Below are positions 1 to 6,647 of a stretch of DNA of 7,608 nt, piece by piece. The stretch is from Bacteroidales bacterium (GTDB lineage: Bacteria > Bacteroidota > Bacteroidia > Bacteroidales > UBA4181). Both the position numbers and the translations under genes were made by a program. The first letter of the stretch is position 1, and each line of letters begins with the position of its first letter. The notes beneath the pieces are model-generated. The model had not been told where the DNA came from and did not search any database. It was given only the letters and a program-made list of their open reading frames with translations. Where the stretch lies: contig JAQVSH010000077.1 of assembly GCA_028700615.1 (NCBI GenBank), positions 1 to 7,608 on the forward strand, written 5' to 3'.

Positions 1-629
1 GGATTGACCACATCATCAGTAAATACCTCCACAATGTCAATTCCGGATTGATGACAAAAATACTTCAACCCGTCAGGATCAGGGGAAATCTTCAATATGG
101 TTTCCAATGTATTCACAGGAACCAGCAAAGTGTTCAACCCTGCATTTATGATTTCTACCGGGCGCAACAGATCTATCTCGTCAATGCTGATTTTTAGATT
201 TTCAGCAATATCGTTCATTTCTCGGAATGGCTGCTTTGTTTCCGGTTCGGGAGACATAATAAACACAGCATCTTCTTTTTCAATCCGGTTTTCGACATGA
301 AGTTTTCCACGATTGGTGATAATCTGAAGCCCCTCTAGACTTCGCAGATCCTTATCATTTCTGATTAAATCGTACATAATGGCAATGGTCGCGTGACCAC
401 AGAAATCAACTTCCCGCTCCGAAGAAAAGTATTTTAACCGGAATAGCTTATCTGATTCCTGAAAAAGGAATCCGACCTCAGTCACATATCCTTTCAGTTC
501 TTTTGCAATTTGTTGCATTTCAATCTCGCAAATATCCAAAGAAGAATCCATTCGGATGTATCCGGCCGGATTTCCGGCTGATCCTCTGGCTGCAAAAGCG
601 TCCAGCTTTTTAAATCTGAAACTTTTCAT
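1..629 (-). CDS. PhzF-family isomerase/epimerase, C-terminus cut by window edge
   Basis: Seen: an open minus-strand frame from ATG at 629 gives 209 residues with no stop before base 1. The N-terminus carries the PhzF-family GNPAG motif (residues 19-23), a Glu at 51 in a TEVGF context that matches the family's catalytic Glu, and the block EVDFCGHATIA (73-83) with the conserved GHAT. Known of the family: PhzF-fold proteins have two similar halves around an active site; PhzF itself isomerises dihydro-hydroxyanthranilate in phenazine synthesis, but most relatives have unknown substrates. Family members are usually 260-300 residues, so roughly the last quarter, including the second-half DPATGSA-type motif, lies outside. 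AGGTGG just upstream of the ATG may act as a ribosome site and supports this start. It lies 45 bp downstream of the DinB-like gene on the same strand. No phenazine genes are visible, so a phenazine role is not implied. Family call firm, substrate unknown. Confidence 0.9.
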   Translation of the reverse strand, partial: MKSFRFKKLDAFAARGSAGNPAGYIRMDSSLDICEIEMQQIAKELKGYVTEVGFLFQESDKLFRLKYFSSEREVDFCGHATIAIMYDLIRNDKDLRSLEGLQIITNRGKLHVENRIEKEDAVFIMSPEPETKQPFREMNDIAENLKISIDEIDLLRPVEIINAGLNTLLVPVNTLETILKISPDPDGLKYFCHQSGIDIVEVFTDDVVN

Positions 630-674
630 ACCACCTAATATCCAATATCTTTAGTGATGCTATACGCAATCCGA

Positions 675-1154
675 TTATTGTTGATGAATCAATTCCTCAA
701 TTTCAGATAAATGCAATTTAAAATGTCTTAAATAATCCATCATCATAGATTCAAGAGTAACTTTTTCATTGAGCGCGGAAATCCATTCGTGATTAAGCTT
801 CTCAGGGCTTACATGATTCATCACATGCACAATGTGGAGATTAGAATATTTCCATAATTGAATCAAATCATTCCAGTTTTCATGCTGATAATTCTGAATC
901 GCAATCCAACGGTCGTTATTCCCCAGATTGGCATAATCCGGAAAAATCAGGGGACTCTTCTGATATTGCAAATGAACGATGCGGTGCGTGTTATTCGAAG
1001 CAGAATCAACCATATGGCCGAGAATTTGCTTAATAGTCCTGTTCTGACTATTTCTCCGGGTAGATATTACCTCCTCAGGAAGCATTGCCAACTTGGGTTC
1101 CCACTCAATAATCAAACGCAGCATTTCTAAATTATTATCATCTAACTTGTTCAT
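675..1154 (-). CDS. DinB-superfamily protein (putative metal-dependent, four-helix bundle)
   Basis: Seen: 159 residues, the usual length for the family, with no signal peptide, so probably cytoplasmic. His47 lies in ILGHMVDSASNN, the typical second-helix motif of DinB_2-type proteins, and His144 and His148 lie in DYLRHFKLHLSEIEEL. Together they form the expected metal-binding His triad. Known: DinB/YfiT-like proteins are helical bundles that bind a divalent metal; some are thiol transferases (bacillithiol or mycothiol type) and many are uncharacterised. They are unrelated to DNA polymerase IV, which was also once named DinB. Context: it starts 37 bp after the esterase stop and ends 45 bp before the PhzF-like gene, all on the minus strand, which suggests co-transcription. 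The leader before its ATG is almost pure A/T with no clear ribosome site, which is common in Bacteroidota. Substrate not predictable. Confidence 0.88.
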   Translation of the reverse strand: MNKLDDNNLEMLRLIIEWEPKLAMLPEEVISTRRNSQNRTIKQILGHMVDSASNNTHRIVHLQYQKSPLIFPDYANLGNNDRWIAIQNYQHENWNDLIQLWKYSNLHIVHVMNHVSPEKLNHEWISALNEKVTLESMMMDYLRHFKLHLSEIEELIHQQ

Positions 1155-1191
1155 ATTTATATATTTATATTATTAATTCAAATTTCAATAC

Positions 1192-2706
1192 CTAATAATA
1201 CTGCAGTTTATAAGGAAGAGTCTGTGCCTGAAGACTTCCGGGCAATAAATAGTACAATTGCAGCATAGGATTGCCACCTTTTTGAAAAAATTCAATTCTG
1301 ACAGGATAAAAACCTTTCTGCAAAGGAATATTAAAAGATTGAATATCGTCCTCACTTTTCATATCATAATCCTCAACCAACAGTTTGTGGTTCAGGAAGA
1401 GCCTGGCCCCTTTGTTTGCTCCTATGGCGAAGATATAATAACCATCCTGCTCAATCTCAATATAACCTTCAAACATACAGGCAAAATCAGTCTGAGGACC
1501 TATCTCACTAAGTTTAAAAGTGCTGTCGGCAATACCGGTTTTGGCTGGTTTTAATTTCAGAAAATCGGGCATAGCGTCCCATGACCCTTCAAAATAGGAA
1601 TAACGAAGTCCCCCGTTTTTAATGCCGGCAGGTTTTTTCAAAGAACGGAAAACCTCCCCTTGTTTAAATGTTCCTTTCGCAGTTGAAACATATCTTGTAT
1701 TGCCTGAAAACTTTTTCAGGTTCAGGGTTGCGGGTGATGATATGTCAAACATTGATCCGGTAAGCTTTGAGGAAAGATCAGGTTCCGACCCGTCTGTAGT
1801 ATAACGGACATTGGAAGAACTGCTGCTGATAAATACCCTCATAGGTTGATCCTTCAACAGGATTCCGTTCATTGGATGAAATAAAAGCGCACTCCCGGGG
1901 TATCCGTCATAATAAAATTTCAATCCGTCATAAATACCTTTAAACCTGACGGAGTTGTGCGTTTCATTGGGATAGACTGAAACCTTCCATCGCAGATTTT
2001 TGGGAGCATCGACCTGCAGCAATGAATCCATTTTTTGAATCGACATGGCAACAAATGCATCCTCTCTGCCATTAACCCAAAGAGTTTTATTCAAATCTGA
2101 ACCGGATGCAAAGGTTTTCTTTGCCAAATTCACCATAAAATGATTATTCCAGAAAAAGGAAGGATCCGAACAAAAATATGCATTAAACAATCCGGGTTCT
2201 TTAAGGAGCGTATACATAGTAAACAACCCTCCATAAGAATGCCCGTAAAGAAAATTATTGCCGCTGGTATGATATTTTTTATCAATATAAGGTCTGAGTT
2301 CGTTCTTTAAGAAAGCAAGAAAATGATCTCCTCCCCCGGCCCGTGGATTACCCATCATTTTTTCCGGAAGGAAATCCCTGTCACGCATATTGACCCCGTC
2401 AATATAGGTATTAGGGATAGCCACTAAAATCATGGATGGAATGTAATTTTCACCTTTTGTAAAATCCGCAATAAATGAAAATAAATCCAGGTTCCACTCC
2501 CCGTCAATCAGATAAGCCACATCGTATTTTGCGACAGAATCAGGATTATATTTTTCAGGTAAACTAATCTTTAGGGATCGCTGTTCCTTCAATGATTCAG
2601 AATAAATTGAATCGTTTATGATGACATGATCCTGGGCACACAGTCCGTTAAGAAAACCCAGTATCGACAAAGATAATGTCCAGAAATTTCGTACAACAGA
2701 GTTCAT
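1192..2706 (-). CDS. Secreted alpha/beta-hydrolase esterase (COG2819/esterase D type) with CHB_HEX_C-like and PA14-like C-terminal modules
   Basis: Seen: 504 residues. Residues 1-24 form a signal peptide (hydrophobic stretch, then GLCA|Q); the Cys is not in a good lipobox. Residues about 28-270 look like a putative-esterase domain. The nucleophile is Ser157 in YGHSYGG, the likely acid is Asp216 in VNGREDAF, and the likely base is His250 in NETHNSVRF. Residues about 272-347 resemble the chitobiase C-terminal domain (RYTTDGSEPDLSS). Residues about 360-503 resemble PA14 (FEGYIEIEQDGYYIFAIGA, then GARLFLNHKLL). Known: the hydrolase family includes siderophore trilactone and acyl-ester hydrolases, and PA14/CHB_HEX_C modules are often found on glycan-active enzymes. 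Inference: an exported esterase acting on an oligosaccharide ester or another acylated substrate. It heads the minus-strand unit esterase, DinB, PhzF. Substrate uncertain. Confidence 0.9.
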   Translation of the reverse strand: MNSVVRNFWTLSLSILGFLNGLCAQDHVIINDSIYSESLKEQRSLKISLPEKYNPDSVAKYDVAYLIDGEWNLDLFSFIADFTKGENYIPSMILVAIPNTYIDGVNMRDRDFLPEKMMGNPRAGGGDHFLAFLKNELRPYIDKKYHTSGNNFLYGHSYGGLFTMYTLLKEPGLFNAYFCSDPSFFWNNHFMVNLAKKTFASGSDLNKTLWVNGREDAFVAMSIQKMDSLLQVDAPKNLRWKVSVYPNETHNSVRFKGIYDGLKFYYDGYPGSALLFHPMNGILLKDQPMRVFISSSSSNVRYTTDGSEPDLSSKLTGSMFDISSPATLNLKKFSGNTRYVSTAKGTFKQGEVFRSLKKPAGIKNGGLRYSYFEGSWDAMPDFLKLKPAKTGIADSTFKLSEIGPQTDFACMFEGYIEIEQDGYYIFAIGANKGARLFLNHKLLVEDYDMKSEDDIQSFNIPLQKGFYPVRIEFFQKGGNPMLQLYYLLPGSLQAQTLPYKLQYY

Positions 2707-2753
2707 AATTCATCAGATTTAGTGAGTGATATATATAACGTCTATAATCATAC

Positions 2754-2761
2754 CAAAATTA
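2754..2761 (-). promoter_or_regulatory. Candidate Bacteroidota -7 box for the esterase unit
   Basis: Read on the minus strand the sequence is TAATTTTG, an exact match to the Bacteroidota -7 consensus TAnnTTTG. It lies about 48 bp before the esterase ATG at 2706. No clear TTTG/TTG -33 box is visible at the expected spacing; CTG about 18 bp upstream is the nearest. The motif is short and could be chance. Confidence 0.3.
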
Positions 2762-2861
2762 CATAGTCTTAATATACAGGTATTTATTATTATCGAATAT
2801 GATTGCAATGTAAAACATTTTAACGGTTGGTGTATAATTATTTGCCATTCGTTCCTTTATG

Positions 2862-2961
2862 TTCATACTAAAATAATTTGTTTTTCAATGGTAGTATGCA
2901 GCTCCATGTTGCCGGAAAGTATTATCATACTCTTGGGCGCTGCAAAGCAACATGTTCGGTT
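2862..2961 (+). repeat. 100-bp upstream element, copy 1 (potential structured RNA, regulatory site or small dispersed repeat)
   Basis: This segment recurs at 3866-3965 with 12 mismatches, no gaps and the same orientation. Element positions 16-50 and 80-100 are identical, and ten of the twelve differences fall in positions 51-79 between them. Inverted pairs: CATACTA (2864-2870) with TAGTATG (2892-2898); CATGTTGC (2905-2912) with GCAACATG (2947-2954); and an inner hairpin AGTAT/ATACT (2918-2922 with 2927-2931). It ends 119 bp before the SGNH start codon. Oriented with respect to the downstream gene, it could be part of a promoter, operator or transcribed leader. A REP/MITE-like mobile repeat is the main alternative. 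It does not match a riboswitch class I can recognise. Confidence 0.7.
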
Positions 2962-3038
2962 TACATCAAGATACCCAAAAAATCTATTGCAAAAGCACTC
3001 TCATTTTCAGTCAGGATAGAACCTGCCGGCATTTTTAT

Positions 3039-3046
3039 TAGATTTG
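3039..3046 (+). promoter_or_regulatory. Candidate -7 box for the SGNH hydrolase gene
   Basis: TAGATTTG matches the Bacteroidota -7 consensus TAnnTTTG and lies 34 bp before the ATG at 3081, implying a leader of about 28 nt. There is no obvious -33 TTTG/TTG at the right spacing. If this is the real promoter, copy 1 of the 100-bp element would lie upstream of transcription rather than in the leader. Confidence 0.28.
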
Positions 3047-3080
3047 AAGACTATTTAATTTTTATTTAACTACGAATTCG

Positions 3081-3824
3081 ATGCAGATGAAAAAGTTTTG
3101 GGGGATTATAATGTTTGTGGCGGTTTCCTGCCACCTTTCAGCACAAACCGAACAAGGTCCGAATATCTTGTACATTGGCGATTCTATAACCGATGGGAAC
3201 TGGGGACACCAGTGCAACACCAAAGAGCGCAATACAAGCGATCTCAATCACATCTATGGACACGGTTATATGTTTCTGTGTGCAGCAAAATATATGAATC
3301 AATATCCGGAGCGGGATTACCACTTTTATAACCGGGGCATCAGCGGAAATACCCTTTCCGATATGGCTGCCCGCTGGGATAAAGACTGTCTGGCCATTCA
3401 ACCGGATGTTCTGTCTGTACTGATTGGCATTAATGATGTGGACAGATTTCAGGGTCGCCACTCAGGGGAATTTGATCTCGAACAATTTGAAAGCACATAC
3501 CGTGACCTGCTCAGGAAAGCATTGTCCCAGAATCCGAAATTACAGATTGTCATTTGTGAACCCTTTGTATTTAAAGTAGGCGCCCGTGCAAGAAACTGGG
3601 AGCAATGGGATCAGACCACCCGTCAGTGTGCCGCTGTTGCTAAAAAACTCGCAAAAGAATTTAATGCGGTATTTCTCCCCTTCCAGTCCATGTTTGATCA
3701 ATTAATAAAAAAATATCCTAATGTGCCCGCTTCTTACTGGATCTGGGACGGCATTCATCCTACTGCAGCGGGACATCAGCGAATGGCGGAATTATGGATG
3801 AAATCGGTAAGAATGCCTAAATAA
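3081..3824 (+). CDS. Secreted SGNH/GDSL-family hydrolase (esterase/acylhydrolase)
   Basis: Seen: 247 residues with all four SGNH blocks: Ser35 in YIGDSITDGN (block I), Gly89 in RGISGNTLSD (block II), Asn118 in LIGINDVDRF (block III), and Asp223/His226 in WDGIHPTAAGH (block V). The N-terminus is a signal peptide, probably cut at LSA|Q around residue 22; Cys17 gives a poor lipobox (AVSC), so a lipoprotein is less likely. ATG at 3081 is followed by a second ATG at 3087 (MKKFW...), which is an equally good start. Known: this family includes acetylxylan and other carbohydrate esterases, lipases and thioesterases, with a Ser-His-Asp centre. Inference: an exported deacylase, possibly acting on glycans. 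It stands alone between two copies of the 100-bp element, with the receptor operon starting 248 bp downstream. Exact substrate cannot be told. Confidence 0.92.
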   Translation: MQMKKFWGIIMFVAVSCHLSAQTEQGPNILYIGDSITDGNWGHQCNTKERNTSDLNHIYGHGYMFLCAAKYMNQYPERDYHFYNRGISGNTLSDMAARWDKDCLAIQPDVLSVLIGINDVDRFQGRHSGEFDLEQFESTYRDLLRKALSQNPKLQIVICEPFVFKVGARARNWEQWDQTTRQCAAVAKKLAKEFNAVFLPFQSMFDQLIKKYPNVPASYWIWDGIHPTAAGHQRMAELWMKSVRMPK

Positions 3825-3865
3825 AAGAACTAAATATTTATTTTATTAACAATATTTTCCTAACT

Positions 3866-3965
3866 TTCATACTATAATAGTTTGTTTTTCAATGGTAGTA
3901 TGCAGCTCCATGTTGATGGAAGGTATAATTATACCATTGGAGGTTGCAAAGCAACATGTTCGGTT
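3866..3965 (+). repeat. 100-bp upstream element, copy 2
   Basis: This is the second copy of the 2862-2961 element, 88 % identical over 100 aligned bases without indels. It conserves CATACTA (3868-3874) with TAGTATG (3896-3902) and CATGTTG (3909-3915) with CAACATG (3952-3958). The inner hairpin is here the perfect palindrome GGTATAATTATACC (3922-3935), where the outermost pair is G-C instead of the A-T of copy 1. A further stem GTTGC/GCAAC closes on an AAA loop at 3943-3955; in copy 1 it is one pair weaker. The element starts 41 bp after the SGNH stop and ends 107 bp before the receptor ATG at 4073, nearly the same distance as copy 1 has to its gene. Function unknown. Confidence 0.7.
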
Positions 3966-4072
3966 CATAAAGATAATTGTTTTGGCTAAATTATAAGACG
4001 TAACACATGAAGGCAATTGTATAAATTCAATCCGGGTACCTTCCGATCATTGAAATTTAAAATTTTGCAAAG

Positions 4073-6058
4073 ATGAAAAAGTGGATGTTATTCCTTCTGA
4101 TGGCCATCGGTGCCTTGTCAAATGGGCATGCTCAGGAGTCGGATTCATTGAAAGCAGAGGACATTCTGAAGATGTCGTTTAATGATCTGATGAACACACA
4201 AATTGTCAGTGCGTCGAAAATCCGGCAACAGATTAAAGATGTTGCAGCAACCGTTCAGGTAATTACTGCGGAACAAATCAAAGAGCGGGCCTACTTTACC
4301 CTTGAAGAAGCATTATCCGACCTGCCCGGTTTTCAGTTCAGAAATATAGTGGGTTATAATAGCTATGTTTTTATGAGGGGGGCGCCAAGCCAGAATAATC
4401 TAATATTATTGCTGATTGACGGAATACAAATCAATGAATTGAATTCCGGGGGCTTTTATGGCGGCGGCCAGTTTAATCTTTCGGATGTAGAACGAATCGA
4501 GGTGGTATACGGACCCGCATCGGCTCTATACGGGACCAATGCGGTTTCCGGAATCATCAACATTATTACTAAAGATCCGGAAGGAGGAAAAGCCGGTCAC
4601 ATAAGCCTGCTTGGCGGAGACTACAATACCGGAATGGTTGATTTTAGTTTAAAAGACTTTAATGAGGCGAAAAATATCGGGTTTTCACTCTCCGGAATGT
4701 ACAAGAGTTCTGAAAAAGCTGATCTCGGAGGGGCCAAAGGAGACAACAACTGGTCCGATGAAATGGAAAATTATGAAAATGATCTGTCTCTGTCTGCAAA
4801 AATTAAAATTAAAAACCTTACCGCAGGAATCGTTTATCAGGATAAACGGTCATCGCGGAGCACTTACTTTAAAACGGAAGGAAGTAATTTTTTGGACAAA
4901 AACACCCTTTGGAATATCAGTTTCCTGAATGGTTATTTAAAATATGCAAAAACTCTCTCTGACCAAATCAGTCTACATTCCATGCTGTACTACCGGAATG
5001 CCACTGTAAACCCAAATTCGATCGGGGATATTATTAAAGCCACAGATACCTACCCGGGAAGCCAGATTGGCTACTACCGGCCGAATGCATTGATTGGGAC
5101 AGAGAACCAGATCAACTACAAGGCAGGTAAAAGATGGATGATTATAGGCGGGGTGATTGGGGAAATTGAATGGTTGTCCGAACAGTTTTCCAAAACAAGC
5201 AGTCTTTCAGAAGACAAGGAACCCTCGGAACCCCCAAAGCCAGAAATGCTGGACAACCACCTCTTCAGCTATTATGCTCAGGCAGAATACGCGATTTCAG
5301 ACTATTTATCTTTAACGGGAGGAATACGCCATGATATTTCCAGTTACTACGGGCAAGTCGTAACCCCCCGGACAGGACTTATATTCAACAAAAACAAATT
5401 AACGGCCAAAATACTCTATAACAGAGCGTTTCGTGCACCCAAGCCATGGGATTACAAATATGGCATCGGAAATGGCGGATTAACTCCCGAAAAAATGAAT
5501 TCGTTTGAGGCAGATCTTTGCTATTCTTTTATGGAGAACTTGTCCATAGGGGCGTCTCTGTATAAAAATTGGATTGAAGACAAACTGACCCTGGAAATTG
5601 TAGGAGAAAGTTACCGGATCATCAATAAAAACAAATTAAGCACCCTGGGATATGAACTGTATGCCAACTACTCTTTAAAGAAACTTTTATTATACACAAA
5701 TTACACATATTCAGACTCATACGATCAGGAAGATGTGTTTATTCCGGAAATCTCCATGCATACTGCCAATGCCGGCTTTACATATTCCTGTTCAAAGCAT
5801 ATTAAAATAAATCTCAGGGCAAACTATCTGGGAGAACGTAAAAACCCTCTGACCATCCCAAATACCGGAAATAAGATCATTGACAATGCGCTGATTTTAA
5901 ACGGATGTCTTTCGTTCCTGAATTTTAACGGGCTGGACTTTCAATTAAAAGTCAACAACATTCTCAATCAGGAATACTATCATCCCTCAAATCTCTTTGC
6001 CGGCAGATACAGACAACCGCAAAGAACCTTTGCTTTAAAAATCAACTATAATTTCTAA
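4073..6058 (+). CDS. TonB-dependent outer-membrane receptor linked to a YfiR/sensor operon
   Basis: Seen: 661 residues. Residues 1-20 are a signal peptide (GHA|Q). QIVSAS at 43-48 is a possible TonB box. A plug domain spans about 52-167, with LPGFQFR, the MRG turn (101-103), LLLIDGIQIN, and the strongly conserved block VERIEVVYGPASALYG (139-154) followed by NAVSGIINIITK. The rest is a 22-strand-type beta-barrel ending in a terminal Phe. A Pro/Glu-rich stretch near residues 379-393 is probably an extracellular loop. There is no SusC-type N-terminal carboxypeptidase-like domain and no SusD partner, which argues against a classical polysaccharide-utilisation transporter. The leading SFNDLMNTQIVSASK resembles receptors often found beside DUF4154 proteins (recollection, not checked). 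Ligand unknown; siderophore, cobalamin or another small molecule are possible. First gene of a tight operon with the YfiR-like and sensor genes. Confidence 0.93.
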   Translation: MKKWMLFLLMAIGALSNGHAQESDSLKAEDILKMSFNDLMNTQIVSASKIRQQIKDVAATVQVITAEQIKERAYFTLEEALSDLPGFQFRNIVGYNSYVFMRGAPSQNNLILLLIDGIQINELNSGGFYGGGQFNLSDVERIEVVYGPASALYGTNAVSGIINIITKDPEGGKAGHISLLGGDYNTGMVDFSLKDFNEAKNIGFSLSGMYKSSEKADLGGAKGDNNWSDEMENYENDLSLSAKIKIKNLTAGIVYQDKRSSRSTYFKTEGSNFLDKNTLWNISFLNGYLKYAKTLSDQISLHSMLYYRNATVNPNSIGDIIKATDTYPGSQIGYYRPNALIGTENQINYKAGKRWMIIGGVIGEIEWLSEQFSKTSSLSEDKEPSEPPKPEMLDNHLFSYYAQAEYAISDYLSLTGGIRHDISSYYGQVVTPRTGLIFNKNKLTAKILYNRAFRAPKPWDYKYGIGNGGLTPEKMNSFEADLCYSFMENLSIGASLYKNWIEDKLTLEIVGESYRIINKNKLSTLGYELYANYSLKKLLLYTNYTYSDSYDQEDVFIPEISMHTANAGFTYSCSKHIKINLRANYLGERKNPLTIPNTGNKIIDNALILNGCLSFLNFNGLDFQLKVNNILNQEYYHPSNLFAGRYRQPQRTFALKINYNF

Positions 6059-6086
6059 GGAAATCTATCAGCAGAACATAGAAAAG

Positions 6087-6647
6087 ATGAGACCGAACAG
6101 TCTATATTCTATTCAACGCATCATATTTCTGATCATTTTATCAGCAGGGATTATCTTCCCGGAAATTGCATCGGCTCAATCCAGAGAATATTTATTAAAA
6201 GCCGGATACATTGAAAAATTCACTCATTTTATTGAATGGCCCGAAGAAACCACGGATAAAGATTCTACCTTTCTGATCAAGGTCATGGGAGAAAACAAGT
6301 TTGGAGCAACGCTCGATGAAATATTCAGTAAAGTAACGGTAAAAAACAAAAAAGTCCGTATTGCTTATATTTCTACTATCAGTGATATAAAAGACTGTAT
6401 GATCCTGATTCTCTCAGCCTCTGTAAAGAGCGAACAGGCTGAAAAAATCCTCAATTACACAACAGGTAAGCCCATTCTGACCATCAGTGAGAATAAAGGA
6501 TACGGAGAAAAAGGCTCTATGATTAACATGCTGGTATTGGATAATTATATCCGTTATGAGATTAACCCGAATGCATTGAAAAAATCCGGATTTGTCGCAA
6601 GCAGTTTACTCCTTAACAGTGCCACTATCGTAGATACAAATGAATAG
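6087..6647 (+). CDS. YfiR/DUF4154-family periplasmic protein
   Basis: Seen: 186 residues with a signal peptide (hydrophobic 11-23, then IASA|Q at 30), so a soluble periplasmic protein of about 156 residues. Family signatures: YLLKAGYIEKFTHFIEWP (35-52) at the start, and near the end PILTISENKGYGEKGSMINM (129-148) followed by RYEINPNALKKSGFVASSLLL. Known: YfiR of Pseudomonas aeruginosa binds the periplasmic domain of the diguanylate cyclase YfiN and holds it inactive until released by the outer-membrane lipoprotein YfiB. Here the mature protein has a single Cys (104), so the two disulfides of Pseudomonas YfiR are absent. It begins 28 bp after the receptor stop and overlaps the sensor gene by 8 bp. 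Inference: it connects the receptor to the downstream membrane sensor. Confidence 0.88.
   Translation: MRPNSLYSIQRIIFLIILSAGIIFPEIASAQSREYLLKAGYIEKFTHFIEWPEETTDKDSTFLIKVMGENKFGATLDEIFSKVTVKNKKVRIAYISTISDIKDCMILILSASVKSEQAEKILNYTTGKPILTISENKGYGEKGSMINMLVLDNYIRYEINPNALKKSGFVASSLLLNSATIVDTNE

Larger units (their letters stand above)
2707..3080. other. Divergent intergenic region (374 bp) between esterase and SGNH hydrolase genes
   Basis: No convincing gene lies here; the short frames that cross it are not supported by any recognisable motif. Its first 155 bp are very AT-rich and should hold the minus-strand esterase promoter. Bases 2862-2961 hold copy 1 of the 100-bp repeated element. The remainder runs to the SGNH start and contains a possible -7 box at 3039-3046. 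Because both flanking genes start here, nothing in it can be a 3'-end terminator. Confidence 0.75.

Noticed and set aside
858..1130. Plus-strand open frame opposite the DinB-like gene, and similar frames opposite the esterase (1258-1554, 1622-1804), SGNH (3138-3461) and PhzF (97-300) genes.
   Set aside because: These lie antisense to genes with clear family motifs, have no recognisable domains or signals, and are shadows of the coding strand.
2941..2961. GCAAAGC followed by CGG in the element resembles the right half of the c-di-GMP-I (GEMM) riboswitch, tempting next to a YfiR/YfiN-like operon.
   Set aside because: The left-half conserved GCA..GG.AAACC-type motif and the matching stems are absent, and GCAAAGC is here explained by pairing with neighbouring bases. 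No cobalamin B12-box was seen either.
1621..3033. A 14-base inverted match (AATGCCGGCAGGTT at 1621-1634, its complement at 3020-3033).
   Set aside because: It does not extend beyond 14 bases, one copy is inside the esterase coding sequence, and a match of this length is not surprising in a 7.6-kb window.
3062..3247. Minus-strand open frame overlapping the start of the SGNH gene.
   Set aside because: It is antisense to the signal peptide and GDS block and shows no recognisable motif.
3820..3847. Possible terminator after the SGNH gene (AATAAAA with TTTTATT around a 14-nt loop).
   Set aside because: The stem is only A/T and short, begins inside the stop codon region and lacks a G/C core; such patterns are common in AT-rich spacers.
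2862..3965. Possible short protein encoded by the repeated element (open frames cross both copies).
   Set aside because: Copy differences are not concentrated in third codon positions in either open frame, copy 1 has an in-frame stop near its start, and the frames diverge and end soon after the repeat. The pattern fits a non-coding element better.
4662..4928. Alternative-frame open reading frame inside the TonB receptor gene.
   Set aside because: It overlaps an intact receptor coding sequence, has no motif and no plausible ribosome site.
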